From Eonycteris spelaea (taxonomy: Eukaryota; Chordata; Mammalia; Chiroptera; Pteropodidae), in contig PUFA01000003.1 of the NCBI GenBank assembly GCA_003508835.1, forward strand, positions 20,159,501 through 20,223,500: a stretch of 64,000 nt of DNA. The letters run 5' to 3'. Positions 25,691 through 37,830 of the stretch are shown piece by piece. Position 1 is the first letter of the stretch. The number at the start of each line of letters is the position of its first letter. The notes beneath the pieces were generated by a model. It worked only from the letters and a program-made list of their open reading frames with translations, ran no database searches and was not told where the DNA came from. A program made the position numbers and the translations under genes.

Positions 25691-26259
25691 GAGTAAGTGA
25701 ACTTGGCTTTCAGTTTTCTTTCTTGTGAAATGAGAGTTTTGGAGTCCTTGTCCTCAAAGGTCACTTGGTACTCTATTGCCCTAAATTCTCCAGTTGGGGT
25801 TGCAAAATATACTTTTTCCTTTTGGATTTAAAGTGTATAAAGCACCCAATGCATCACATATAACGTCTACCTTGCAGAGAAGTGGGAGAAAGTGTAACTT
25901 TGTCATGTTGGGTTGCTCTGAGGGCATCTAGAGCATGGAACGGCCCAAAGTCAGGGCGGGCTAGAACTCAGCCAAGCTGTTTGACTCTGGAAGAGATGAC
26001 TCATCAGAATAGTCTATGTCAGAAGCTCTCTCCAGTCAAGGGAGATTGGGACTCATGCCCCTTAGTATCCACCAACCTCATCATCTCAGCAGAGGCCTCC
26101 AGGCACCCACTCCTTTGCCACACAGAGATCTGATCCTTCGAGACACACAACAAGCCGCCATCATACTTTAGTGAGCCAATTCTGTTTGGAAGATGGCAAG
26201 GAGGAGCTGTGTTCCCTAAATACTGGTAAAAGCGACTGTTTTCCCAGGCCTCCGTTGTA

Positions 26260-26480
26260 AGCCAGGGACTGGGCTGGCCTCCCTTCAGTGTCCTTTAATC
26301 CTGACAAGAACCCTAAGAGGCAGGTGTTATGAACCTTCACCATACTGACGGGAAAACTTTGGCCCAGAAAAGATAAGTACTGTGCTCAGGGCCATGTGGT
26401 TGGGAAGCAGCAATGCCAAGATATAAATTCAGATATGTCTGCGTCCAAAGCCTGTGTTCACCCCGCCAGTTTCAGGATCC
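26260..26480. mobile_element. MIR SINE fragment
   Basis: TTAATCCTGACAAGAACCCT, AAGAGGCAGGTGTTATGAAC, GAAAACTTTGGCCCAGAAAA and a terminal CCAAAGCCTGTGTTCA block follow the MIR consensus closely. Confidence 0.78.
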
Positions 26481-27519
26481 TGTTCCAAGTCTCCAAACCA
26501 CTCACTAGCCAGGAGCTGCCACACACGTGGGGAGCTTCTCACATCTCAAACAGCCAGGCCCAATCAAAGATTGACGATGAAGGGACGTTAGCCCTCACTT
26601 TTATCTTTTTAGGAAAAAAAGAGAGGAAAACTGTCTCAGAGGAATGGCAGGGAACCAACTCATTACTCTGACAACCAGTAAGAAATCAAACATCTACCCT
26701 AACTTCCCTGTGCAAACTCTATCAGGGCAACTAGCTGGTGAAGAAAAGGTCCTCTTCCTAGACTTATTTCATAATAAATGTAGAAGAGAGAATGAGAATA
26801 TCGCCACTGTGTAACTCCTGAGGAATTAACAGATCTACACATAATCAGTGGCTGCTTGATAGCACAAAAAGACAACTGGATAGGCTATGCCTCTTGATGG
26901 AAACACATAACACTGCCATAAAGGATTCTTGGTTTTCTTTAAAAAAATAAAAATCAGACCTCTTATTTGTACTATCCTTTTACAGGAAACACAGAGGACA
27001 AAGAAACGTGTTAATGACATCATGAGGATGCAATTGGCAAAAGCTAGTTTGTGGAAAACTCTAAAGGACAATCAAGCTTCAACAAGTCTCCATACCAAAA
27101 TTTCAAAAAATCCGGTTTATAATTTGTGAAATGGCAACAGAGCTTTTACCATACCCGAGACCATTCCTTGTAATAGCTGAGGGAAACCTCACCCCAAGGT
27201 CTGAAGATCACTCCGGAAAGATCTACCCTCTCGACTTCTCTAGGCTGCCTTGAGAAGTGATGATATGAAGTGATATACTTTGGAAGAATATAACGGTACC
27301 CACGAAGGGAAGAAGTTGTGTTTTACCACCAAACTGATAACTCTGCTCTGGGTATGAAGAACTTCCAACTTCTCTGTGTGTGTGTGAAGAGCCTACATGT
27401 AGTTCTTTATTTTTTAAACCTGTGCTAGATTTTCCTGGTTACTGACTTAGGAAACATTTTGATGAAAGAGAAAAGCAAGTCCAATTGTTACAGATGATAA
27501 AAACCCAGGCTTTGACCAT

Positions 27520-28200
27520 CACTGACCCCATAGTACAACAAAAGGGCAGATATGATACAAGTAGTTAAAATCTGGAAAATGAGCAAATGATATAAACAGG
27601 AAATTTATAGAGAAACTCATATAACCAATAAACATCAGAAAAAAATAATTCGCTTCAGCGGGAATTAGAGAAATGCAGACTAAAATGACAGCCCAGAGTA
27701 GCAATAATCAAGAACTTTGATACTATGAAATGATAACGTAAGGGGGAAAAGGAACTCTCATACACCACTGGTTTAATGTAAACAGGAACAAAACTTTCTA
27801 AAGAATAAAATTGAACATACATGTACCTAACTCTACTTCTAGATACTACCTAGAGGAACTCACATAAGTGTACAGGTAACTATGCACAAGAATGTCTAAT
27901 GCAGACTGCATTTGACAATAAAAAATATGTGTGTGTGTGACCTAAACGTCTACCAACAGAGAGAATAATAAAATGCTGTTCAACTAAGTAAACTAGAGCA
28001 TGATAAATTTTTTTTAAATGTTGGATGAAAAGCAAGTTACAAACTGGTTGAAAAGACTATGACACCATTTGCGTATGACAACATTCTTTGTGGTTTGTGA
28101 ATGCACAATATATAGTAAAACAAACATGGACGGGAACAAGTAATTCCGAATTATTGGTAAACGGTAACAAGGTATATACCAAGTAGTTTGGAAACTGAGA
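27520..28200 (+). mobile_element. Old L1 LINE fragment
   Basis: The order of blocks (GAACTCTCATACACCACTGG, ACTTCTAGATACTACCTAGA, CCTAAACGTCTACCAACAGA, a GATGAAAAGCAAGTTACAAA block and a CACCATTTGCGTATGA block) matches the 3-prime part of old L1ME-type elements. Divergence is high. Confidence 0.6.
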
Positions 28201-28484
28201 GGAGGGAGCAATTAGCCATGGCCAGCAGAATGAAAAAGGCTTCAAGAAGTAAAAAAATGAAGTGGATCTTAAGGGTAAGCAGACTTAGCACTAGGGAAGG
28301 AGAAGGGATTCTACTTAGAGCACGGCGCGGGTGAAGGGAGAGGATGTGTGAGAGAACAGCAAGTGCGAAGTGGCTAGAGCATGTTGAATGTGAGAGGGAA
28401 CAAAAGGACATGGCATCGGTGAGGTGTCGGGGCGCAGATTCTTGTAGGAATAGGTTACCAGTTGTTGGCTTTCTTCTTTATCTT

Positions 28485-28503
28485 AAAAAAAAAAAAAAAA
28501 AAA
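28485..28503 (+). repeat. Poly-A run
   Basis: Nineteen A residues. I see no clear SINE or retrocopy body directly before it, so its origin is open. Confidence 0.95.
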
Positions 28504-29589
28504 GTCAAGCCCTGAAAAATAACAGGGTTACTGGTCTTAGTTTCCATCCATCTCTGTGAACTGAAACACTAGCTTTCTTTCTCTCTCCTAGGATGGGGGG
28601 AGTCTCTGTGGCTTCCACAGCTGTGTGCCAGCAGACTCCAGTCACCCCAAGAAGCACGGGACCCTCCTGGCCTGGACTTCGGTCCTGTTCCTGCTCTAAT
28701 GGTCTCTTGATTACCAATCAGCGCGGACTGGGAGTAAGTCGCCCTCGGGATGCTGACAAGCTCTTACACAGAACGGGATCAGAGAGCTCTGGCCCTGACA
28801 ATACATCAGCCCAATCCATCCTCGAGTCACTTTTAATTCAAACAACTGCCACTTAGCTCAGCCCACTGGGCATGCTGCCTCCTCAGACACCCCCAACTCA
28901 GTCTCTCCAGGAGGTGTCTGCAGTTGCTGGGCTGTGGCAATAATGAGAGAATGACATGACCATAACTGATTGCTTCATTGGGAGGTCCGGTCCTTCCCCA
29001 GGACAGAGGCAGAGCAATCAGTAATCAGCTGTCGCCTGATTAAGACAGGCCTTGCGTTGGCTGCAAGCTCTGAGGAACCACAAAGCTGACCAGGCTTCCT
29101 GACACAAGGTCCTGCGAGACACCAAATTTGTAGAAAGTTGGGATTTAGAGGTGCAAAAGGCTCTCTTTCTTTCCTTAGCAACACTTTCTCTAACCCCACT
29201 CAAGAGTACTCCCTGGCTATAATTATGCCATTCCATGTTCATATCCAAGGTTTCTCTCAAATATAACAGTAATAACAGCTCAAGGGACAGTCGATAGGAT
29301 GGCAAAATTCTGTACACGAGAGAATGAGACCTCAGGACTTACATAGTTTCCCAAGTACGAACTGCATGAGGTAGAAATTTAATGTTTTGAGCCCAAACTA
29401 CTGTAGTATTTACATGACCTTGTGCAAGATTAGGCCGGTTCATGCGTACACATTCCTCCTCCTTCAGACTTTAGCGACTGCCCCCTGCCTCCCCAGCAGT
29501 CCACCAGCCTACTCAGGCCATAACGGACACTGAAAACATTAGATCCTTTTAGACCACTGTCATTGAACAAGCATTCTCAAAGCGGAACT

Positions 29590-30090
29590 CAAACACATAC
29601 TGTACACCAATGGTCACGGTAACATCATCCACCTTAGCCAAAAAGTGGAAACAATCTACGTGTCCATTAACAGAGGAACAAAGAAATCAACTATGGTATA
29701 TCCTCACAATAAACTATTACCCAGCCATGAAAAGGATACATTCTACAACACAGATAAACTTTAAAAATGTGCTAAGTGAAATAAGCCAGACAGAAAAGGA
29801 CAGATATTGTATGACTCCACTCACATGAGGTACTACAAAAAGCAAATTCATAGAGAAAGAATGAAAAACAGCGGTTACCAGGGGCTGGGGGCAGGGAGAA
29901 GAAAATTAGTGTTCAATGGGCACAGAGTTTCTGTTTGGGAAGATGAAAAAGTCTTGGAAATAGATAGTGGTGATGGTTGCACAACATTGTGAATACACTT
30001 AATAACACTCAACTGTAGACTTAAAATAGTTAAACTGACAAATGTTATATATGTTTTATCACAGTAAAATACAATTTTAAAAATCATTCA
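29590..30090 (+). mobile_element. L1 LINE 3-prime fragment
   Basis: It carries AAACTATTACCCAGCCATGA, AAGTGAAATAAGCCAGACAG, CCAGGGGCTGGGGGCAGG and GATGGTTGCACAACATTGTG, the usual L1 3-prime UTR order, ending in TAAAATACAATTTTAAAAA. It resembles the copy at 1920-2700. Confidence 0.82.
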
Positions 30091-30740
30091 CCCTGGGTCT
30101 TATACACGTTTAATAACATAGTACTCTGCCTTCAGTTAAATTCTCGTCTTGACTAACAACTTTGTTCCATCATCAAAGAACAGGTTTAGTCCCTTCTCTG
30201 TTTTGCCCAGAGTAACTACTTACTCTATTTCCAAAAGAAGAGGCACTCTGTGTCTTTGAAATCTTACTGCCTAAAGATGAACTGAATTTTGAAATTTGGA
30301 GGCAAAGGAGAGGCTGAAAGCCTGGCTTCACTCCCATTTGCGATGAAAGATAATGCTAATGGTACTGTCAAAGCTGCCTCAATTTAGGTGTAGTCGATGG
30401 TCCAAGGGGGAGGCCCAGGCCACAGTCCAAAATCACTACCTTTTGAATTAGGAGGCCATGGCCAGGCTCCTGCCTCGGAGCTGAGAATCAATGCTGTGAG
30501 CAAATGGCTGACCAATTAAACATCTGACAATAGTTAAGTGAAACAAGTTATGGTAAAACCATCTATTAACAAATGTTGCAGCAGTAAGACAGTTCATATA
30601 AAGTTTAATGATATGGGGACAAGGCTCATCCTAAACTACTCAGTGGACCAAACGTTGAGTGATTATCAGCAGGCTAGGACTGGGGAGATTAGTTCCTCAT
30701 TCTTCCATATTTTCCAGTGAGTCTTTCTTACCTTTTTTAA

Positions 30741-30930
30741 TAGGTCAGTGGTTCTTCAAGTGTGGTACCCAGACCAACGGCATCAGCATCACCTAGGAAC
30801 TTGTGAACCATGTGAATTTGTGGGACCCTCCCCAGACCTTCTGAATCAGAAACTCTGGGGGGGGGGCAGACATCGCTTAACAAGCCCTCAGGTGATTCTG
30901 ATGCAAGGCAAGTTCAAGGACCACTGTAAT
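30741..30930. mobile_element. MER5A DNA transposon (hAT-Charlie)
   Basis: The ends CAGTGGTTCTTCAAGTGTGG and CAAGTTCAAGGACCACTG are imperfect inverted ends. Between them are GGCATCAGCATCACCTAGGA, CTTCTGAATCAGAAACTCTG and CAGGTGATTCTGATGCA, which define MER5A. It is close to full length. Confidence 0.87.
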
Positions 30931-32142
30931 AGAATAAAGTTTTTCTTTTTGTTTTTATCTGTTTGTAAAAATGCTTTTAACTGTAGTAACCATTTCATAT
31001 AAGAACAGATACTGAAACTGCTTTTGCCAAACTCTTAATGAATACATTGTGTTCTGTGACTCAGCAGAGAATGAAGTTCTCCCAATAACGCAACTTTGTC
31101 GGCAGGAGATTTTGCCAGGATAATCAACGAACCCCTACGAATTGAGACTCAGAATTACTCCTGCACTTGATTATGGAAGAGGGAGAGAGAGGGTACCTGG
31201 GAGGGTCCGGGCAGGTTCTTATTCTCCCCAGCCCAAAATAATCTAAAAATCCAACCACTTTAGTGACTTGTGTCTTGATCAATGGGGCTCATGGCACTGC
31301 AGAGAAATCTGATGCTATCTTGGCAGCTGTTGGTCTTAACTGAATTTCTTCTTATTAAAACAAAGGGGCTGCCCAGGGCTGGCATAAGGCGGAATCCTAC
31401 CAGACTGCAACCCAGACGATAATGATGAGCCTCAGCTTCATTCAAGGCAGGAGATCGAAGCTTGGCCCAGGAAATGTGTGGCCAGTCAGTTCTTACAAAG
31501 AGAGAAAAGGAGTTCTGACTCTCAAACAAGATTAGTTAAGGCCCAAGTTTCAGGAACTCTCTGGCGCTGCGCCGGCACTGACTGCTCTGAGCCCGCCAGG
31601 CCCAGGGAGTGAAGGGGGAGAGTGTGAAGATACAGACAGGCCCTGCCCTGGCCAGCTCATGCCAGCCCGAGATCTTCAGCAGACTCCACGTTACATCTCA
31701 CAGCCTTTGGTTCTCCCTTCCCCCCCCCCAAACCTCCTCCAAGAAAGGTACACATTTGTTTTGGGGGGAGGGGTGGGCGGAGAAATCTCCTCCCTGAGCT
31801 TCCCCACCCCCGTGAGGATTGCCCTCCTGGCGCAGTGGGCCTGGGAGCATCGAATGGCTTTGGTGGAGCACTGATGTGATGACACACGATGGCGGCAGGG
31901 TCGGGGGACAACAGTGGAGGTGGCAGTAGATGGGGAAGGGCCACCTCTGCAGCAGTCAGCAGAGTCAAAGGACAGGAAAACGTGAAGGGGACACTCCACC
32001 CGATGCTGGGGACCTGGAGGTCGCCACCAGGTTGGATTATTTCCCAGCTACAGTCCTGGAGCATCTTCGTAACTTTTTCCTCGATGGCAGACAACGGGCT
32101 TGCAGGGAACGACGCGAATGCCGGCCACGCGCGGTGCTTTCA

Positions 32143-32481
<339 letters not shown>

Positions 32482-33179
32482 TTAGACATCAATGTGAGGG
32501 GTAGCATACAACTAGGCCTCCCCCGCCCCCACATGCCTGCATGAGATCTGAAAAAAGCAGGAAAAAGAGAGGAGTTCTCAAAAGTGCTTGCCACACGAAT
32601 GGCATAGATTCTTTACGACCCACAGGACGGGGACGTAGCCACTGGTCCCTCTGCTGAGTTCTCTCTGGATGCAGTGCCCCCTAGATCATTACCATACATA
32701 CGTCAATCTCTCTGAGAATGTATAAATACAACCTTTCAGGTCTATATTCCCACCTTTATTTCTATTTTGTGCCACTGTATAAGTTATAATATTTTTTCAA
32801 GAATGAGGATCTTTCTTCTTTTGTATTTAAGCCCAGCAGTTTTGAACATTTTTTTTGCTCCCATATATGTATCACAGAGGGCAGCCATTGGCCACTAGGC
32901 TGATCTTGCTTCAAGTTTCCCAGAAAAAAAAAAAAGATAAAACAGCTATCAGTTGCAATAAGAGAGATGGCAGTCCGACTAAATGGAAGGCAGAAAGAAG
33001 ATATTCTACATCAGATCTATATTTATCTCTTTAAAACAGATACTAGGAAGACAGACAAATAATGGAAAGAACAGTTTAATAGGTCTCCAAGGAAGATGGA
33101 TGTTCAAGCAGGCTTGGGAAATAAATTGCTGGTGAGGGTTATACTCAGCCATCTACCTCCAGTTCGCAAATCCACTGCC

Positions 33180-33390
33180 AGGAGACAAGCACTTTGCTTT
33201 CAATCACCAGTGCCTGGCACAAAATATATGCTCGATATACAGTGCTGGAGTACAAGCAACTGAGGGATCAAGCAATCCCCCCTTTTCCAGATGAGGAAAC
33301 GGAGAAATGTGAAGGTAGGTTAAGAACACGGATCTCCTGACATCAGTCCAAGACAGCTAGCACCAGCTCCTGTGGCTTCCTGGGCAGAGC
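33180..33390. mobile_element. Possible MIR or L2 fragments
   Basis: A GTGCCTGGCACAAAATATAT block followed by CCAGATGAGGAAACGGAGAA and a GGATCTCCTGACATCAG block resembles eroded L2 end and MIR sequence. The two could be separate insertions. Confidence 0.45.
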
Positions 33391-35529
33391 AGGCTGTCGA
33401 AGAATGGACAGAGAGGCTACCACGGGCTGCCTCTGCCTACCCCATCTTTCTAATTATCAAAACAGGTAGTTTATCGGCATAAGGGAATGAAGGTTGGCTC
33501 TGCTTCTGACCTGGGCCAACAGCCAAGAAGCTGAAAAAGTACAATGATCTTGATGTCAACTAGAGGTTAACTAGAAAAGAGAGAAAGAACTGGGCTGGGG
33601 CTGGGAGCAGCAGGGAAGGCTCAGGGGTGGCACCTGAGCTGAAGGAACCTTAACATTCCGCCGCTCTTCGAGGTCAGCAAAGAGCCGTGGTCTTAGCTCA
33701 CACAAACTGTCATCAAGGGGAGGGACCTGAGTGAATACAAGTGGCTGGTAGATACTGCAGCAAAGATGAAAATGAAAAAACTATTATTTTCCAGATTGGC
33801 TATATAACCAATTACTTGAAAATGGATAGAACCCTACACCAAGCATTTGGAGGGTGGAAAGCGGCAGCTTCCTGAGACTCTTGTAGTCCCAGGATATCAT
33901 TGTCATCATAGCATCTCTTTTTGCCTCCTTCCTATGAAATCTTTACATTGAAAAGTGGCCTCTAAAGAAACCTGTGGATCTTACATCTCCCATTCTCACA
34001 TTTTTAAAAAATTTTATGTGCCATCCACTGGGCCCTGGGGATCACGACAGGTGCCATCCTCCTTTCAATGCTTTCGTAATCACTCCTTAGAGAACTGCTC
34101 AGAAGTGCGACCATCCGAGGCCATTAAGAGTCTACCAGGCTGAGCGTTGGACCCTCTGAAACAGACTCCAGTTTGATGCCACCTCTAAGACTCCCTGAAT
34201 CTGCAAGGAGGAGAACGGGGTGGCAGGGGCCACACCCAAAGTCTGGAGATTTGCCTGTCTGTTTAACCTAAAATAAGTGGATGAACACAGGATGCCTGAG
34301 CCTTAGGCTTCGCAGAGAACCACGTAGAAGGGAGAGTTACACACTATCTAAAGAACTCAAGAAGTATCCTTGGGAGCCACATATGATGCCAAGAGAAGGG
34401 GAATCAGACCAGCGGTGGGATGGGGGTGAGTGGGTGCTTCCAGGCTCCCAGGGACAACACAGCACACCCAGGAACCTGGACTTCGAGAAGACCCACATAA
34501 CATATTACATTTGGCACAAATAAGAAGGCACAGATCAGTGATACCTGTCATGTTTCACTTGCAGTGTTAAGACTGAAATTACCCTGTGCATCACTGGGAA
34601 AAATGACTTGGGGATCGAGCAATCCCCTCTTTTCCAGGAAAGAATGGCTCGGGGAAGATAATGACCCATCCAACAGGAAGAAAAGTTTGAGGAGCAAGGA
34701 GGCTATTCTAAGGGTAAGTGGCCAGGAATTCAAAAAGGGGGACTGGTTTATGTGACAACAAAGTGTGAGGAACTCCAAAGAAGGAATCAAGGTGGGAAGC
34801 AAACAAAAAAATTGGCAGGATGCAGAGGCAAATTTTGTTGTTCTTATTAAAATGCATGTGCATGACCAAGATAATATCAGGGCTTATAAACACCCTCAAG
34901 TTTAAAAATCTTTGCATTCGAGACTTTGGGCATGAGGATGTCTGGGTAATGGCCATTAGTGCTAACTCCTGCCTAAATGGATGGCAATTAGATCTGATGC
35001 TGACATGCAGGCTAAAGTCAGGTAAACTCACATCTTCTTAGACCAACAAGTACCTTTGAACAACCTCCCTAACTTAGAACAATTTGGAATACTTTTTTAA
35101 ATGGATGACTTTTATTTAACTCATTGCACTTCTGTATCTACTACCCGCTCTCATTCCTAGTCCATGCCAGGGCTAAGTGCCCATTAGGCATATATACACT
35201 ATTTCATAACAGCCTGTAAATTAGCCTTAAGGGATCATGTGAAATAGCACTATTGCCTTGTACTGCACATATTAACTTTGCTCCCAGCTCAATTAGAAAA
35301 CTGAAAACCAGAATATGGGCAATGAAAAGCAAACTTGCGTTGGAACCTCAGGCACTACTGATTAACTGTCCGACTTGGGACACAGCCATTAACTTATTTG
35401 ACCCACAGTTTATCTCAATCTGGTATTTGCGAACTTTGATCCCCAACTATGCTCTTTTAAGTGGTCACCCTGACTTAGGTATCTAGGTCTCTAATTCATC
35501 TTAACACCCCTTCCAGATTAAATGTCTAA

Positions 35530-36090
35530 AGCATAGTTCTAATTATGTTTTCCCCACTCAAAAAGAGTTAACTACTCATTGCCTGTGGAATCAAATCTGA
35601 ACTCCTTACGTAAACATTCAAAAGCCTCCACGATGCATATCCCTAACACTAAAACCCTTAATAAGTGGGAGCAAACTACTGTGCTTTGAAAAGAACAATG
35701 GGCTTTTTTAGTCTCAGAGTATGGCTGAGTCAAGTTCTGCCATCAGTAAGCTCTCTGTAAGCCTTAACCATCTTACCTCCCACTTTACAGATTTGCTGCA
35801 AAATTATATGAGATGACCTCTACCCTTCATGTAAGATGATGGTATTGCAGTTCAGCCAAACTGGACTACTTGGCAGTCTATGAAACTACACACTTCCTCA
35901 CCACTGCCATTTATAGTTTTCCCTCTAGCTGAAATTACCAACAGACACCTTTCCACTGGAGTCCTGCCCACATCCCAAGTCCACTCTGTCCAGACCCCTG
36001 ATCCAGGCAGCCCACCAGGCCCCTATTTCTCCATATTCTGAAGTCCCACATCATTGCACTGTGCCACTTTTAATACATCATCACATTGCA
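35530..36090. mobile_element. Probable L2 LINE fragment
   Basis: TGCCTGTGGAATCAAATCTG followed by ACATTCAAAAGCCTCCACGA resembles the L2 block on the way to its 3-prime end; later text with CCAAGTCCACTCTGTCCAGA continues it loosely. There is a patch in the middle that does not fit. Confidence 0.5.
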
Positions 36091-37079
36091 AATTACACTG
36101 ACACCAGTTTCAAATTATGGTCCACTTAGAGCTGCTTGTGAGGGAGATAATTTACAAACACAAAATTCTACCCAATGTCCTTCAAAATATAGTCCATGTG
36201 TGGCTCCATCCATTCAGCCCACTTACAGACACGACTTAGCTGGTAACTGGGTCAACCTGCTTTTCAGTAAATTTTCTCCTGAGCCCTGTGAAATTCCCTT
36301 TATTAGCAAAAGTACATCATGGCCAAGAAATTACACACCCAGCGTTACTCAGGGGCAGGCTACTGTCTGTCAGGAAGGTACACACTATTCCAAACAGGAG
36401 AAGTCCCTGGAAGGCCTATGCCTCCGGCGAGAGCACGGGATTCTGAGGTAAGGAACCCAGACATCTCCAGCTTCCAGGTAAATCACCAACGGCCAACACG
36501 TATGTGCACAGCTTCCCCAGTTCACACTGGACTCCCATCTGTGACACCTTAGAGGCAGGACCTAATTGCTGCTAAACCAGCAAACATTTCCCCCCAACCC
36601 ACTGTAGCATTTGAAGCTCCCTGAACAAGGTCCACCACTCTCCCCTCCCCGTTTCTCGTGGGGCTGTGGGGGAAGGGGAGTGGAGCAGGTGGCTGTCAAG
36701 GCTCCTGAGGTCACTCCACCATAGGAGCTGTGCTGATCAGCCAAAGAGACCCTGCTGGGGCTTTGTTTTGAGAAATCCCCCTGAAGTGTTGTCTTGCTTG
36801 GGTTTCCTGTGGAAAATAATTTGTCACCATGGCCTCCCAATAAACAGCATGTATACAGAACCCTCAGGGAGACACCACTCTAGATGTCCCCAGACTAAGA
36901 AGAGAAGCCCCAGAAGAGCTTCACAGCAACCATCTTGGTGTGGGCACCCTGTGCCCTAACAGCCACAGTCCATCCACACACCAGTCACTGAACTAAGAGC
37001 TCATGGAGTGCAGGCACTCACTCCAGCCTTGAATCCCCAGGGCTCCTGGCACTCAAACTTCTCCATCCCCACCTCCTAC

Positions 37080-37640
37080 ACCTTCCCCACGTAAATAGCA
37101 CCAACCTCCATTCACCAACTCCAGGTACAAATCTGGGAGGCACTGTGGATTCCTCCCCATCCTTTTGAACTCATCTCCTGATACAGTCTACATTCTTCTC
37201 TGTACCTCTTAGCCCCAGCCATCATCATAGGACATGCATCATGACAGCAGACTTCTGCCCTCAACTCTCATCCTCCTGTAATACAGCCCCCCTTTGTGAA
37301 TTTCTGTACATGACTACTGGACCACACCTCACCCCCTTCCCATGGTACTCCTCTGCCTTCTCAGAGCCAAGCTCCACTGCGTTCATGACCCTTTGGGAGC
37401 CAGCACCTCTCCTTCCAGCTTCATCTTGTGTCATTCTTCTCTTTGTTCATGATGTTTGAGCCACACAGGGCTTCTTTCTTTTTCCCTTCGCAGTCCACAG
37501 GTGCCTGAAGCTAGTCCAGCTCAAACTGATTCTCCCTTCTTTGCTCTCACAACTCTTAATTCCTGGTATTCAATCTTCTCCTGCCTTTTGGCAACTCATG
37601 TATCACTGCTTTTCGATGTAATTAATTACCTACTTACATC
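37080..37640. mobile_element. L2 LINE fragment
   Basis: The phrases GGAGGCACTGTGGATTCCTC, TTCCCATGGTACTCCTCTGC and CAGTCCACAGGTGCCTGAAG belong to a degraded L2-type, pyrimidine-rich body. Limits are approximate. Confidence 0.5.
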
Positions 37641-37679
37641 ATGCTCGAATGGTGTACATAATTCTTAGCCATGTATCCT

Positions 37680-37830
37680 TGCTTAGAATTCATAAGACTA
37701 CTGGGTGCCAGCGCTCCCATTTTAAAGAAGATAAAATGAAAGTTCAGAAAGGCCAAGTGGTATGCCCAGGGTTCTCAGCTAGCGAGGCACTGAGCACAAA
37801 CTCCATCTGCTTGCACGTGTTCTCTGTGGA
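37680..37830. mobile_element. MIR SINE fragment
   Basis: CCATTTTAAAGAAGATAAAA, AAAGGCCAAGTGGTATGCCC and AACTCCATCTGCTTGCACG follow the MIR core and end in the right order. Confidence 0.6.
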
